NCBI RefSeq assembly: GCF_002409645.1
Contig: NZ_DHNR01000039.1
Location: forward strand, 1 to 62,932
Source of the DNA: Acetobacter sp. UBA5411
GTDB lineage: Bacteria > Pseudomonadota > Alphaproteobacteria > Acetobacterales > Acetobacteraceae
Direction of reading: 5' to 3'
DNA: 62,932 nt
How positions within the stretch are numbered: the first letter of the stretch is position 1; each line of letters starts with the position of its first letter. The notes under the pieces were generated by a model. The model did not search any database. It saw nothing but the letters and a program-made list of their open reading frames with translations, and was not told the origin of the DNA. Position numbers and translations under genes: made by a program. Positions 1 through 7,281 of the stretch are shown here, piece by piece.

Positions 1-205
1 AAAACGCTGGTTTAGACCAAGTAATGCAAGCAATAAAAACGCTAATTCGGGCGATTTATTTTCGATTATTGGCGGTTTTCCGGGCTTTTTTTGCTTGTGG
101 CAATCGGCGGTCTGTACTATTCTTTTCTTGTGGACAGGGAATGTTTCCCACCAAAAAACCAGTATTCGCTGTGTTCTCGTAAGTAATAGCTGTGTGGAGT
201 GTGTT
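1..205. other. Upstream region of ssb
   Basis: No gene is supported here. The stretch is more AT-rich than the genes that follow and contains a short perfect palindrome, GGGAA-TGT-TTCCC (137-149), about 60 bases before the ssb start, which could be an operator. I do not see the AGTCGCA leader box that precedes many other operons in this window. Confidence 0.4.
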
Positions 206-664
206 ATGGCTGGTTCCGTCAATAAAGTTGTTCTCGTTGGTAATCTCGGACGTGATCCCGAGGTGCGGACGTCACAGGGTGGGCAGAAGGTTGTCTCGTT
301 CAGTCTCGCGACAAGCGAAACGTGGAATGACCGGGCTTCCGGTGAACGCCGCGAGCGCACCGAATGGCACCGTATCGTCATCTTCAATGATCGCCTTGGG
401 GACGTGGCCGAGCGTTTTCTTCGCAAGGGGCGCAAGGTTTACCTTGAGGGGAAATTGCAGACGCGGAAGTGGACGGATCAGTCTGGTCAGGAAAAATACA
501 CCACAGAGATCGTGCTCGACCGCTTTGGTGGTGATCTGGTGCTCCTCGACACCAACCACAACAACGAAGGCGGTCAGGGCCGTGAGCAGGGTGGCGGAGC
601 GCCAGCCGGTTCTGGCTTCGGGGGCCTCGACGATGAGGTGCCCTTCGCGCCGTGCGTTGATTGA
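206..664 (+). CDS. ssb: Single-stranded DNA-binding protein
   Basis: Single-stranded DNA-binding protein of 152 aa, which would coat the transferred strand during conjugation and single-stranded DNA during replication. The N-terminus (MAGSVNKVVLVGNLGRDPEV) is the classic SSB OB-fold start, and residues 1-110 match the family throughout. A Gly/Gln-rich linker follows. The acidic tail has DDEVPF where chromosomal SSBs end in DDDIPF, but here five more residues (APCVD) follow, so the usual free C-terminal Phe is not terminal. That could weaken binding to SSB partner proteins. The in-frame ATG at 206 is chosen over one at 95 because the SSB fold begins there. A strong terminator follows at once, so it is probably a single-gene unit. 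Confidence 0.95.
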   Translation: MAGSVNKVVLVGNLGRDPEVRTSQGGQKVVSFSLATSETWNDRASGERRERTEWHRIVIFNDRLGDVAERFLRKGRKVYLEGKLQTRKWTDQSGQEKYTTEIVLDRFGGDLVLLDTNHNNEGGQGREQGGGAPAGSGFGGLDDEVPFAPCVD

Positions 665-671
665 CCGTCAG

Positions 672-695
672 GGGGCCGGTCTCCGGCCCCTTTTT
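672..695 (+). terminator. Rho-independent terminator after ssb
   Basis: Perfect 8-bp stem GGGGCCGG / CCGGCCCC (672-679 and 683-690) with a TCT loop, followed by five T residues. It lies 7 nt after the ssb stop codon. Confidence 0.9.
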
Positions 696-766
696 CTGAA
701 GATCGTGGCGTTGGAACACCGTTTCAGCTAGGTGCGGGACGCGATTGAAATAAGGAACGGCGGGTT

Positions 767-1222
767 ATGATGACAGCCGATGTCGTGCAGGTGGTAGGAA
801 TGACGGTTGGAAGCCTCGGCGCTATCCGGGGTGCCCGTCTGACTGTCTTCGGCAAGACGAAGCAGCGCAAGCGTCTGGGGATGCTGTTCCTGCTGGGCGG
901 CGTAGGCTTCGGGGTTGTCGTCGCTGGCGTAGCGCAGGCCGTGCAGCAACCGGGCGAAAAGCCGCCCGAAGGACTGGCCACCGTCAGGGAGAAATATCTC
1001 TCGAAGCAGTGGTGGCCGCTGTATGGCTACATCGGAGAGGGCAGGCCCGAGATACGGATCAAATTGCCGACCGGGTTGACCTATGACGTTGGCGTGTCGA
1101 GGGACGCCTACAACGCTCTTTCCATCGGTCAGAGCGTGCGCCTTTCATGGTCGCTCGAGCCCTACTCCATAGCGTTCATGCAGGGTGGACGATGGGTCGG
1201 TCATCTCACCAGACCAGAGTAA
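767..1222 (+). CDS. Membrane protein of unknown function
   Basis: A 151-aa protein I do not recognise. One hydrophobic segment (about residues 38-58, GMLFLLGGVGFGVVVAGVA) follows a basic stretch (KTKQRKR), suggesting a single membrane crossing with most of the protein outside the cytoplasm. The C-terminal part is rich in Trp and Tyr. A Shine-Dalgarno-like AAGGA lies 9-14 nt upstream; ATG 767 or the next codon (770) could be the start. It stands alone between two terminators. Confidence 0.6.
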   Translation: MMTADVVQVVGMTVGSLGAIRGARLTVFGKTKQRKRLGMLFLLGGVGFGVVVAGVAQAVQQPGEKPPEGLATVREKYLSKQWWPLYGYIGEGRPEIRIKLPTGLTYDVGVSRDAYNALSIGQSVRLSWSLEPYSIAFMQGGRWVGHLTRPE

Positions 1223-1223
1223 G

Positions 1224-1256
1224 AGAGGCCAAATGACGGGCGGATGCCTCTTTCTT
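1224..1256 (+). terminator. Possible terminator
   Basis: Stem AGAGGC / GCCTCT (1224-1229 and 1246-1251) with a 16-nt loop and a T-rich tail (TTCTTTT). It directly follows the 767-1222 gene. Weaker than the other terminators because of the short stem and large loop. Confidence 0.5.
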
Positions 1257-1272
1257 TTCCGGTCGCCTCTAA

Positions 1273-1279
1273 AGTCGCA
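1273..1279 (+). promoter_or_regulatory. AGTCGCA leader box (copy 1)
   Basis: AGTCGCAC 69 nt before ATG 1342. A T-rich tract (TTTCTTTT) ends 14 nt upstream of the box, the same spacing as in several other copies. Confidence 0.55.
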
Positions 1280-1341
1280 CGCTTGGCATGCTAATAACGA
1301 CTCACATAACTTAATTTGCATGGCACGATGGACGAAAGAAA

Positions 1342-1695
1342 ATGAGCACCAAGAGTTCTGCCAGACAGAGAGTGACCCTCACGACTATCGCTCGGAACGC
1401 TGTCCGCAATATCGTGGACGCCTACACAGGCCCGCAAAAATGGGAGAGCGTTTTTATGGGGCTGGCCTTTGCATGGTTCGGCATGAGCGTTCACTGGCGC
1501 AACCCGTCAACGACTGATTTCGCTGTCGTGGCGCTGTCCGGGATCTGGTGCATGGTGTCGGCTGCGTGCGCTCTGAAACGCTGTAGCGCAGAAGGAGAGA
1601 CCGTCACAGGCCCCATAATTGTCCTCGGAGCAGGCCTGATGTTTTACGTTGCCGCGAGTAGCTACGGAATTGCAGGGACGTTCCTGTCTCTGTGA
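1342..1695 (+). CDS. Small multi-pass membrane protein
   Basis: A 117-aa protein of unknown function with three likely membrane segments (about residues 36-50, 58-80 and 90-115). It has a basic cytoplasmic-looking N-terminus and no recognised motif. The ATG is preceded by GAAAGAAA, a weak ribosome site. It carries an AGTCGCA leader box and is closed by a strong terminator, so it is probably a one-gene unit regulated with the conjugation operons. Confidence 0.6.
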   Translation: MSTKSSARQRVTLTTIARNAVRNIVDAYTGPQKWESVFMGLAFAWFGMSVHWRNPSTTDFAVVALSGIWCMVSAACALKRCSAEGETVTGPIIVLGAGLMFYVAASSYGIAGTFLSL

Positions 1696-1730
1696 CGTCA
1701 GCCCTTGGGGCGAGATATCGGGGTGAAAGA

Positions 1731-1759
1731 AAAGCGTCCTTCGGGACGCTTTTTTTTTT
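1731..1759 (+). terminator. Rho-independent terminator
   Basis: Perfect 9-bp stem AAAGCGTCC / GGACGCTTT with a TTCG tetraloop (1740-1743) and a run of T residues. The stable UUCG-type loop makes this one of the clearest terminators in the window. Confidence 0.95.
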
Positions 1760-1773
1760 CGGCTGTCCCGTAC

Positions 1774-1780
1774 AGTCGCA
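1774..1780 (+). promoter_or_regulatory. AGTCGCA leader box (copy 2)
   Basis: AGTCGCAG 30 nt before ATG 1804, 14 nt downstream of the long T-run that ends the preceding terminator. Its distance to the start codon is the shortest of all 14 copies. Confidence 0.5.
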
Positions 1781-1803
1781 GGCGGGGTTTTTACGCTTGG
1801 GGC

Positions 1804-2109
1804 ATGAGCAAAGACACGACATCCCCATCCGTCCGGCTCAAGGGAGCCGAATTGTCCATGGTCCTGTTCCACATCGGCTGGACCTCGGAGAACGCTGCCG
1901 CTGAAAAGTGCAGGATGCATCGCACGCAGCTGCGGCGATGTCTCGAAGGACGTTCCGCACTGGATGAAGCCCGCTCAGGCTGGCTTCTGCGGCTGCGTGA
2001 TGCCCATCTCGCAAATCCTTGTCCCATCAGGCCCAGAAACGACGCCATTCTGCGGGAACTGGAGACAACACAAAGGGCGGACGAAGGAAAAAGGGAGGTA
2101 GCGGTATGA
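1804..2109 (+). CDS. Small HTH-type DNA-binding protein (putative regulator)
   Basis: A 101-aa protein. Residues about 12-65 fit the compact helix-turn-helix pattern of small Cro/CI-like regulators (hydrophobic helix with a GW turn, then AAAEKCRMHRTQLRRCLEG as the recognition part, then WLLRLRDAH). An upstream in-frame ATG exists at 1705, but it lies inside the preceding terminator, so MSKDTTSP at 1804 is chosen. It overlaps the next gene by ATGA, implying translational coupling. It could be a local repressor; its target is unknown. It has its own AGTCGCA leader box. Confidence 0.6.
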   Translation: MSKDTTSPSVRLKGAELSMVLFHIGWTSENAAAEKCRMHRTQLRRCLEGRSALDEARSGWLLRLRDAHLANPCPIRPRNDAILRELETTQRADEGKREVAV

Positions 2110-2420
2110 GCGATCCTGTGCCGGCATCTGTCTCCACCAGTCTGCAAAGCCTTACAACGGCGTGTCAGGCATGGCCCGCGAACACGGCCGCTACAAAAGC
2201 ACTCGTGCCGGTGTCCGATGCACACGTGGCCACTGCACGCGAAATGTGTGGTCTATTGATTCATCCGGCTCAGAGTCACGCAGTCATGTTCGTGACAGCC
2301 TGTGTTTCCGTGATCGGCGTCGGAATGCTTTGTGGCATCATTTACGTGACGGGCCGCACTGTCTTCAGGATTGGGCGATGGAGTTTACAGCGTGTCCGTC
2401 ACCAGACACCGACATCATGA
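2106..2420 (+). CDS. Small single-pass membrane protein
   Basis: A 104-aa unknown protein, translationally coupled to the HTH gene by an ATGA overlap. A long hydrophobic segment (about residues 58-82, AVMFVTACVSVIGVGMLCGI) is followed by a basic tail (RIGRWSLQRVRHQ), indicating an N-out/C-in or hairpin-free single crossing. No family recognised. A bidirectional terminator lies 27 nt downstream. Confidence 0.55.
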   Translation: MSDPVPASVSTSLQSLTTACQAWPANTAATKALVPVSDAHVATAREMCGLLIHPAQSHAVMFVTACVSVIGVGMLCGIIYVTGRTVFRIGRWSLQRVRHQTPTS

Positions 2421-2447
2421 CCACCTGAAATCTTGAGACTGGTAAAG

Positions 2448-2475
2448 AAAAGGCCGCCCTTGAAGGACGGCCTTT
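2448..2475. terminator. Bidirectional terminator between convergent genes
   Basis: Stem AAAGGCCG / CGGCCTTT (2448-2455 and 2468-2475) with an inner CCTT/AAGG pairing, A-rich on one side and T-rich on the other. It serves the plus-strand unit ending at 2420 and the minus-strand gene ending at 2520. Confidence 0.85.
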
Positions 2476-2519
2476 TTCATCTCCGATGGTCCGTAGGCTT
2501 ACGAACCCATTCAGAGCGT

Positions 2520-2927
2520 TTATTTTCGCGGAAAGTCAAAGCCAAGTTTACCGTCGCTCATCACGGACGGAACGCATTTCACACCTGGATGCACCGCCTC
2601 GTAAGGCTTCACCCATTTTGTCGAAACCCATCCCGGCTTAAATGCAAAGTTCATGGTCTTGATAAAACCGCCGCTGGTCTCGGGCGGTTCCGCTACCGCG
2701 AACACGGTCGAGATCCCCGATACCGTGGGAGACTGTTCGCCCGGCGCTTCATGCATTTCAATGGGATGCTGGAAATCCATCATCACTTCGTCCGGTGCGT
2801 CGATCACCATGCACCGGTAGCCATTCAGAGGTTTCACAGCTTTGAGGCCAGCCGCGTGCGAAGTCGTGCCAAGCGACAGGCCGGCGATGGCGAGTGCGGA
2901 GAATGTGCAAGCTTTAAGAAGATTCAT
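2520..2927 (-). CDS. Exported protein of unknown function
   Basis: A 135-aa protein with a clear Sec signal peptide (MNLLKACTFSALAIAGLSLG, predicted cleavage after SHA near residue 25). The mature part has two Cys residues (about positions 39 and 118) that could form a disulphide. No family recognised. It lies 24 nt downstream of the transglycosylase-like gene on the same strand, so it is probably the second gene of a two-gene unit driven from the box at 3818-3824. Confidence 0.65.
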   Translation of the reverse strand: MNLLKACTFSALAIAGLSLGTTSHAAGLKAVKPLNGYRCMVIDAPDEVMMDFQHPIEMHEAPGEQSPTVSGISTVFAVAEPPETSGGFIKTMNFAFKPGWVSTKWVKPYEAVHPGVKCVPSVMSDGKLGFDFPRK

Positions 2928-2951
2928 GATCGTTTTGGTTCCTGCTTTGAT

Positions 2952-3770
2952 TCAGTTTGCGAGGACAGGCTGATACGCTGCCGAGCCCATTTTAGCCGCG
3001 ACGGCGGCTTTCCACTGCCCAACGGTTTCTCCTGACGTCACGCCGTTTCCGGACATGGTCTTCGCGGAGAGATATGTTGACATTAAGGTATCGTCTGACG
3101 CGCGAGCGATGTTCGCGCCGGTGCTGGGGCCGAAGTTGTAGTAAGCTCGCGTGTCCACCGATGTCGGTGACGAGATTCCCTGCTTTTCCAGATACGTGGC
3201 GCCATCCTTGAGGTACTGCGCCGCGGCAATCGCCTGCGTAGCCGGATCCTGCTGTCCAGCTGTTCCTGAGACGATTGTGCTGGCAAGCTCAGGGTGCGCG
3301 GCAAGAGCTTCGTTCAGGGCCGCTGTATACGTGCTGTTGCTCATTTGAAAAGCGCCGGTAATCGTGTTGGTTCCTTTCGCCGTATAGACGTTGGAGCAGC
3401 CAGATTCCACGATACAGGTGGCAGCCAGAGCACTGGGATTGACGCCCACGGCCTCGGCATTCTGACCCGCCTGATAGCCCCATGAGTTGCTATACATTTT
3501 CTCCAGAGCGTCAGAGTCCGTTCCCGAACTGGTGGTCGTGGTTGTGCTGACGGTAGAGCCATCGCCGCCGATTGTCCGCGTTCCCCCGGACGTCGGAAGG
3601 GTGTAGCCGCCCAGCCCCACCTCCTCATAGGTGGGGATCGGTCCCTGTGGGAGACCGTTCGGGACCGTGATTGTCTGTGCGTGCAGACAGGTTCCCGAGA
3701 CGACCATCAGACCAAGGGCAAAAAGCCCGGCCGCTCGTCGTCGTGGGAACCTGGGAAAGGCGGGTCGCAC
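2952..3770 (-). CDS. Lytic transglycosylase-like exported protein
   Basis: An exported 272-aa protein. A basic N-terminus and hydrophobic stretch (FALGLMVVSGTCLHA) form a signal peptide. A low-complexity Ser/Thr/Gly linker then leads to a lysozyme-like domain (about residues 95-270) with CIVESGC, where the Glu fits the catalytic acid of SLT-type enzymes, and GAFQMSNSTY, resembling the family's GLMQ segment. It would open peptidoglycan locally for the conjugation channel. Start choice: AGGAG (3777-3781) touches ATG 3776 but sits 6 nt from GTG 3770, so the GTG is preferred; the ATG form has 274 aa. The leader has an AGTCGCA box and a hairpin that pairs with the ribosome site. Confidence 0.75.
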   Translation of the reverse strand: MRPAFPRFPRRRAAGLFALGLMVVSGTCLHAQTITVPNGLPQGPIPTYEEVGLGGYTLPTSGGTRTIGGDGSTVSTTTTTSSGTDSDALEKMYSNSWGYQAGQNAEAVGVNPSALAATCIVESGCSNVYTAKGTNTITGAFQMSNSTYTAALNEALAAHPELASTIVSGTAGQQDPATQAIAAAQYLKDGATYLEKQGISSPTSVDTRAYYNFGPSTGANIARASDDTLMSTYLSAKTMSGNGVTSGETVGQWKAAVAAKMGSAAYQPVLAN

Positions 3771-3801
3771 TGGCATCTCCTCTCGTTATGTGGAGACGCC
3801 A
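3771..3801 (-). promoter_or_regulatory. SD-sequestering hairpin, transglycosylase leader
   Basis: Arms TGGCATCTCC (3771-3780) and GGAGACGCCA (3792-3801), 10 bp with one G-U pair in the mRNA and an 11-nt loop. The 3' arm in the transcript contains most of the AGGAG ribosome site of the gene starting at 3770. Confidence 0.6.
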
Positions 3802-3817
3802 TGATGAGTGGACATCG

Positions 3818-3824
3818 TGCGACT
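3818..3824 (-). promoter_or_regulatory. AGTCGCA leader box (copy 3)
   Basis: AGTCGCACG on the minus strand, 54 nt before the GTG start at 3770 (48 before the ATG at 3776). An A-rich tract ends about 14 nt upstream, as in the dotD and dotP leaders. Confidence 0.6.
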
Positions 3825-3885
3825 TTGCGGGGTAGTTTCTTTTTATTCTTCGAGAGCCCGTGAGGCGTGTCAGTTTCTGTCACAT

Positions 3886-4404
3886 CTACATCACATGACC
3901 GAAGACGAACCCCAGACAGAAGATGATCGACCCATAAAGCACAGTGCGGAAGTGTATCTCCAATGCCGCGCGCTTGTTGCCGAGTTCGACGCTTTTCTGC
4001 ACTGAGTCCGAGATGTCCTTGCCGATCCGGATCAGGAGTTTGGCAAGATGAGCGTCCACGGTCTTTTCGTTGACCTGTTTGAGCGTCTCGACCGCCCTGA
4101 CACCTTCACCGATCAGCTTGCGGCTTTCACGGATCTCGTCATTCGTGTCCTTGCGACACTGGGCGGCTGTTTCGCTGAGGGCGAGACGCGCTGAGTGACA
4201 CTGGTCTCCCAGTGCCACGATGAGAGAGACCATAGACGACATCACCTGCGCTTCTGGTCTTTTGGGCCGAGCTATCCACTCTGCAGCAACTTCCCGCAGT
4301 GTTTTTAGCTGCTCCTCGAATTGCTTTGAGTAGACGTCATGCGGGAGGCCGTTTGAGCCGCGTCTTGGTGGCCCGGACGTTGGCGCCAGAGAGGAGTCAG
4401 ACAT
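3886..4404 (-). CDS. StbC/TraM-like coiled-coil protein with C-terminal membrane anchor
   Basis: A 172-aa protein. The middle part (about residues 20-145) is rich in Glu, Lys and Leu and looks like a long alpha-helical coiled coil. The last 20 residues (YGSIIFCLGFVFGHVM) form one membrane anchor. Size, position and topology match the third gene of stbABC (R388) and traKLM (IncP), which lie beside oriT. Sequence alone is too divergent for certainty. The start at 4404 (MSDSSLAP) overlaps the ATPase gene by 8 nt; a longer in-frame form begins at 4452. Likely role: plasmid positioning or relaxosome support at the membrane. Confidence 0.55.
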   Translation of the reverse strand: MSDSSLAPTSGPPRRGSNGLPHDVYSKQFEEQLKTLREVAAEWIARPKRPEAQVMSSMVSLIVALGDQCHSARLALSETAAQCRKDTNDEIRESRKLIGEGVRAVETLKQVNEKTVDAHLAKLLIRIGKDISDSVQKSVELGNKRAALEIHFRTVLYGSIIFCLGFVFGHVM

Positions 4405-5254
4405 CCTCCATCTCCTCGACCTCTTCCTGCGACCAGATTCGTGGGAGACCATTCGGCAGGCTGGGGAGAAACTCCGGCCCCAGGTCGTGCATGAACTCGG
4501 GAAGATCGTGGAGGAGCCAGAACTGGGCGCGCATCACATCGAAAATAGATGGTTCTGGAAGCCCTGGCACCGATTTGCCTGCCGCGTAATCGGTGAACGT
4601 CTGCTTGCGTTCCGTTATCTGTTTCAAGCCATTGATGGCAGGAAAGAACACACATCTCCCACCTTTCTTAAGCGTTCTCTGAACACCTGCATGCGCGATA
4701 ACAGATTTCAGAACATCGTCTGAATCAGCGGACTGGGGCAGCAATCCTTCATTGATTACGACAGCTGAACGGGGCGCATTGAAACCTCGGTTGTAGAGGT
4801 CGTCGAGATAGTCAAGGTCAGCTTCTTCTGCGCCGATAACGAAGATCATCACAAGATCGACCTTCAATCGACGCAAGGTTCCAAGCAAAGGCGCGCTTTG
4901 GATCAGCTCGTGAACCGCAGTCCATCCTCCGCCAATATCGAGAACAGCGTCGCGACCACTTTTGGACAGGTCAAGGATGCGTTGTTCCAACCATTTAGCC
5001 TGGCCTGCGACAGAGGATTGCGTCGGCGAAAAAACGTCCCCGCCCAAAACGTCGATGGCGTGAGACTTGTTCATCATATCTGTGTTCCAGATTTCAGGGT
5101 TTGCTCCCTGTGATCTGCTGATTTCTGTCACTGCCTTGAGGAGCGTCGTCTTGCCTACTCGTTGACGACCTATCGCTACAATCAGTTTCGGGCGAGTGAC
5201 GTCTGTTTCATGGGGGTCTTTCTTGGCTCCAGCTTTCGTGGCCGCGGTGGTCAT
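4397..5254 (-). CDS. StbB/TraL-like P-loop ATPase
   Basis: A 285-aa ATPase of the ParA/MinD-like P-loop group. Walker A is GRQRVGKT (residues 29-36), followed by a typical TLLKAV helix. A later DAVLDIGGGW segment fits the switch/Walker B region, and LVMIFVIGAEEADLDYL resembles the conserved core strand. It is the middle gene of a three-gene unit next to the putative oriT, like StbB of R388 or TraL of IncP, which help plasmid stability and conjugation. A true ParA partner (ParB) is absent. It starts 7 nt after the upstream gene and overlaps the next by 8 nt. Confidence 0.7.
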   Translation of the reverse strand: MTTAATKAGAKKDPHETDVTRPKLIVAIGRQRVGKTTLLKAVTEISRSQGANPEIWNTDMMNKSHAIDVLGGDVFSPTQSSVAGQAKWLEQRILDLSKSGRDAVLDIGGGWTAVHELIQSAPLLGTLRRLKVDLVMIFVIGAEEADLDYLDDLYNRGFNAPRSAVVINEGLLPQSADSDDVLKSVIAHAGVQRTLKKGGRCVFFPAINGLKQITERKQTFTDYAAGKSVPGLPEPSIFDVMRAQFWLLHDLPEFMHDLGPEFLPSLPNGLPRIWSQEEVEEMEDV

Positions 5255-5261
5255 GGTCAGG

Positions 5262-5840
5262 CTACTCCATCATGAAACCTTCCCCGCGCCTCTTACGGCG
5301 CCTGGCGAGGGTTTCTAATACGTCCATGCCAAGAAGCTCATCCGACGCGGCGTCCTTCTCAGTCGGCGTCAGAGGTTTCTCGACATTTGAAAGCGTGCCT
5401 GCTTTCCGTGCGACTGAACTGTCTTTTTCAATATCCGCTCCGGGGGCCGTTTGGACGGTTGGAGGGCTCCAGTCCGACGAGGCTCTGCTCGGAAGAGCCC
5501 CACGGTCCCTACGAGCGACGGGATGCTTTCCTTCTTCATGCGCGGCTTGTCGTTGCTTCGCCTGCCGCACGCGCCGCCAAGTCCGGGTGGCGACACCGGG
5601 GGAAAGCACTTCACCGAGCGCTGTCTTTGTAATGCCGTCCTGGGCTGCCAGATCGAGATACACGTCCCATTTTTTATAGAGAGCTTTAGCCTCGGCGATG
5701 GCCTCGAAGTTATCCCACATCCATCGGTAAAGCGGCGACGTGTCTCCTCGGCTCGCTCCACGTTCGGAAACGGCCTTTATGAAGCGATTGCTCTTTACGT
5801 CGCGGGGTTCATCCTCGCGGGCTGCATCAAAATCCGTCAC
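5262..5840 (-). CDS. StbA/TraK-like DNA-binding protein
   Basis: A 192-aa protein, first gene of the stb/traKLM-like operon and facing the putative oriT. Residues about 35-95 (LYRWMWDNF followed by GITKTALGEVLS and RTWRRVRQAKQ) look like a helical DNA-binding domain with a winged or HTH core. The rest is hydrophilic, basic and probably disordered. By position it should bind repeats in the gap at 5841-6226, act as relaxosome accessory and repress its own operon. It has no AGTCGCA box in its leader, unlike the relaxase operon on the other side. Confidence 0.6.
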   Translation of the reverse strand: MTDFDAAREDEPRDVKSNRFIKAVSERGASRGDTSPLYRWMWDNFEAIAEAKALYKKWDVYLDLAAQDGITKTALGEVLSPGVATRTWRRVRQAKQRQAAHEEGKHPVARRDRGALPSRASSDWSPPTVQTAPGADIEKDSSVARKAGTLSNVEKPLTPTEKDAASDELLGMDVLETLARRRKRRGEGFMME

Positions 5841-6226
5841 GTATGCCGCTCTTTCGTTGGCTCAAGCACTCAGATCGCAAGAGACGTTGCTTCGACTGTT
5901 GCGATACGCACCTCAAGAGGTCGCCATCGGAGCCCCTAGCAGGTTGCCTAGCAGCTTCGTGCGCATCTGCATAGCACCTGACACCCTAGTCCTGCCCATG
6001 TGCCTACCAGTGGTATGACCACCGCACCTAGCATCGTGGCTAGTAGGTAAAACAGGGGTCTTCATAGACCATTGCACCGTTGGTGCGGGGGCTGCGCCGA
6101 GGGCTACCGAAAGGGTATCGGTAATACCGAGACCCTTCGTTGCTCACGGTGTCCGGACCTGGGGAAAAGTTTTCTCAGTCGCAGCGAGTGATGGGACCGT
6201 CCTCATATCTGACGAGGAGACGTTCC
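5841..6226. other. Putative origin of transfer (oriT) and divergent promoter region
   Basis: A 386-bp gap between divergent relaxosome operons, with no convincing gene. It is dense in short symmetrical elements: direct repeat CCTAGCAG (5935-5942, 5947-5954); GTGGT-ATG-ACCAC (6010-6022); nested ACCTAGC / GCTAGTAGGT (6026-6048); GCACC-GTT-GGTGC (6074-6086); TACCGA / TCGGTA (6105-6123) overlapping the palindrome CGGTAATACCG (6119-6129). In R388 and IncP plasmids the stb or traKLM genes and the relaxase genes likewise diverge from oriT. I could not place the nic site. Confidence 0.6.
6177..6183 (+). promoter_or_regulatory. AGTCGCA leader box (copy 4)
   Basis: AGTCGCAG exactly 50 nt before ATG 6227 of the relaxase operon, preceded by GGGGAAAAGTTTTC. 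A weak hairpin (TCCTC 6200-6204 with GAGGA 6214-6218) can pair with the GAGGAG ribosome site. Confidence 0.6.
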
Positions 6227-6973
6227 ATGAGTGAGAAGACAACATCGCGAGGCGCAGGATCGAGCAGCTCGCCTGAGCCTCTTCCGCCGTCATCGTTCGA
6301 GCATTGGCCACTCCACTGGGAGACCTTTGCTGAACGGCTGTGGCTGAAGGCGAGCGAGGTATGCGGGATCCTGGGCATTCGGAATGTGAGCGATGCCTGC
6401 AGCCGGCTTGACGAGGATGAGGTGCGACTAGGGCTGAGCGAGACCAATGGAGGCGAGCAGCAGGTTCGGTTTGTGAGTGAAAGTGGAATGTATCAGCTCA
6501 CTTTCGTCTCCCGTCGCCCCGAAGCGAAGAGGTTTCGTCGTTGGGTGACAGAGGAGGTCCTGCCCTCCATTCGTCGCACAGGTGGCTATCAAGCCTCACC
6601 TGACACATCTCAACTCAGTTCGGATGACTGTGCGCTTTTGACCTACTTGCGGCGCCCGGGGCGCTACCTCGTCGTACGCAGGGAAATCGGTGAGTTTCCA
6701 CTGATTCAGGAGGAGCCGGATGAGGCATTTCTGGCTCGCGTCGCTCGGTGTGACGTGCAGGGGATGGTTCAGGCTATCGGTCTGGTGGACTCCCTGTGGC
6801 GGACCCACGTGGCCTATATGGAGGCCGGCACGATCTCAGGCGATCACGTTGTCGCCCTCAACCGGACCATAGGGATCGCGGCCGCTCTGGGCGCGGGTGC
6901 TTTGGCCCTCAGACCGGACAGTGAAGGACCGAAAGCGGCCATATCGGTGCCCGTCAGGGAGACGCGGCGATGA
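6227..6973 (+). CDS. Bro-N domain protein, first gene of the relaxase operon
   Basis: A 248-aa protein with a Bro-N DNA-binding domain at about residues 25-115: LWLKASEVCGILGI, then DEDEVRLGL, FVSESGMYQLTF, and RFRRWVTEEVLPSIRRTGGY, the family's typical closing segment. Bro-N proteins are common in phages and mobile elements and bind DNA. The C-terminal half is unrecognised. It overlaps the next gene by ATGA, so it belongs to a coupled three-gene relaxase operon. It may fill the place of a TrwA-type accessory protein or autoregulate the operon; both are inferences from position. The start at 6227 has a good GAGGAG ribosome site. Confidence 0.75.
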   Translation: MSEKTTSRGAGSSSSPEPLPPSSFEHWPLHWETFAERLWLKASEVCGILGIRNVSDACSRLDEDEVRLGLSETNGGEQQVRFVSESGMYQLTFVSRRPEAKRFRRWVTEEVLPSIRRTGGYQASPDTSQLSSDDCALLTYLRRPGRYLVVRREIGEFPLIQEEPDEAFLARVARCDVQGMVQAIGLVDSLWRTHVAYMEAGTISGDHVVALNRTIGIAAALGAGALALRPDSEGPKAAISVPVRETRR

Positions 6974-7281
6974 GCGAGACCCTTGAGCCGTCCGCTTCTT
7001 CGACCGTCCCGAAATGGGCTGCCGAGCTACAGGAGGGCATGGATGAGCAGCGGGAAGAACTGCGGAGCGTCAGCGAAAAGCTCTCCCTTCTGATCGAGAT
7101 CCTGTCGCCCACGGAGACCGAAGGCCCGACGCTCGACGATCTTCTGGCCCGCCTGATCGAGGTTGTTCAGGAACAGAACCCCATCCTGCGGCGGATCGAT
7201 CGCACGACGGGCTTCACGCTCGATCATCTCGAGGGGCGCCCCGTGCGTCGCGACGGCGACGAGGACGCTCACCTGTCATGA
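6970..7281 (+). CDS. Small acidic coiled-coil protein of the relaxase operon
   Basis: A 103-aa protein without a recognised domain. Residues about 15-45 and 60-80 are heptad-like (EEL..VSEKLSLLIEIL; LLARLIEVVQEQ), suggesting a coiled-coil oligomer. It overlaps both neighbours by 4 nt, so its translation is tied to that of the Bro-N protein and the relaxase. A relaxosome accessory role is likely from context only. Confidence 0.55.
   Translation: MSETLEPSASSTVPKWAAELQEGMDEQREELRSVSEKLSLLIEILSPTETEGPTLDDLLARLIEVVQEQNPILRRIDRTTGFTLDHLEGRPVRRDGDEDAHLS

Noticed and set aside
2433..3035. A 200-codon plus-strand frame opposite two exported-protein genes
   Set aside because: The minus-strand frames have clear signal peptides; this one is Arg/His-rich without any motif.
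5841..6226. Assigning an exact nic site
   Set aside because: Several palindromes could flank it, but I could not match any to a known MOBF nick sequence with confidence.
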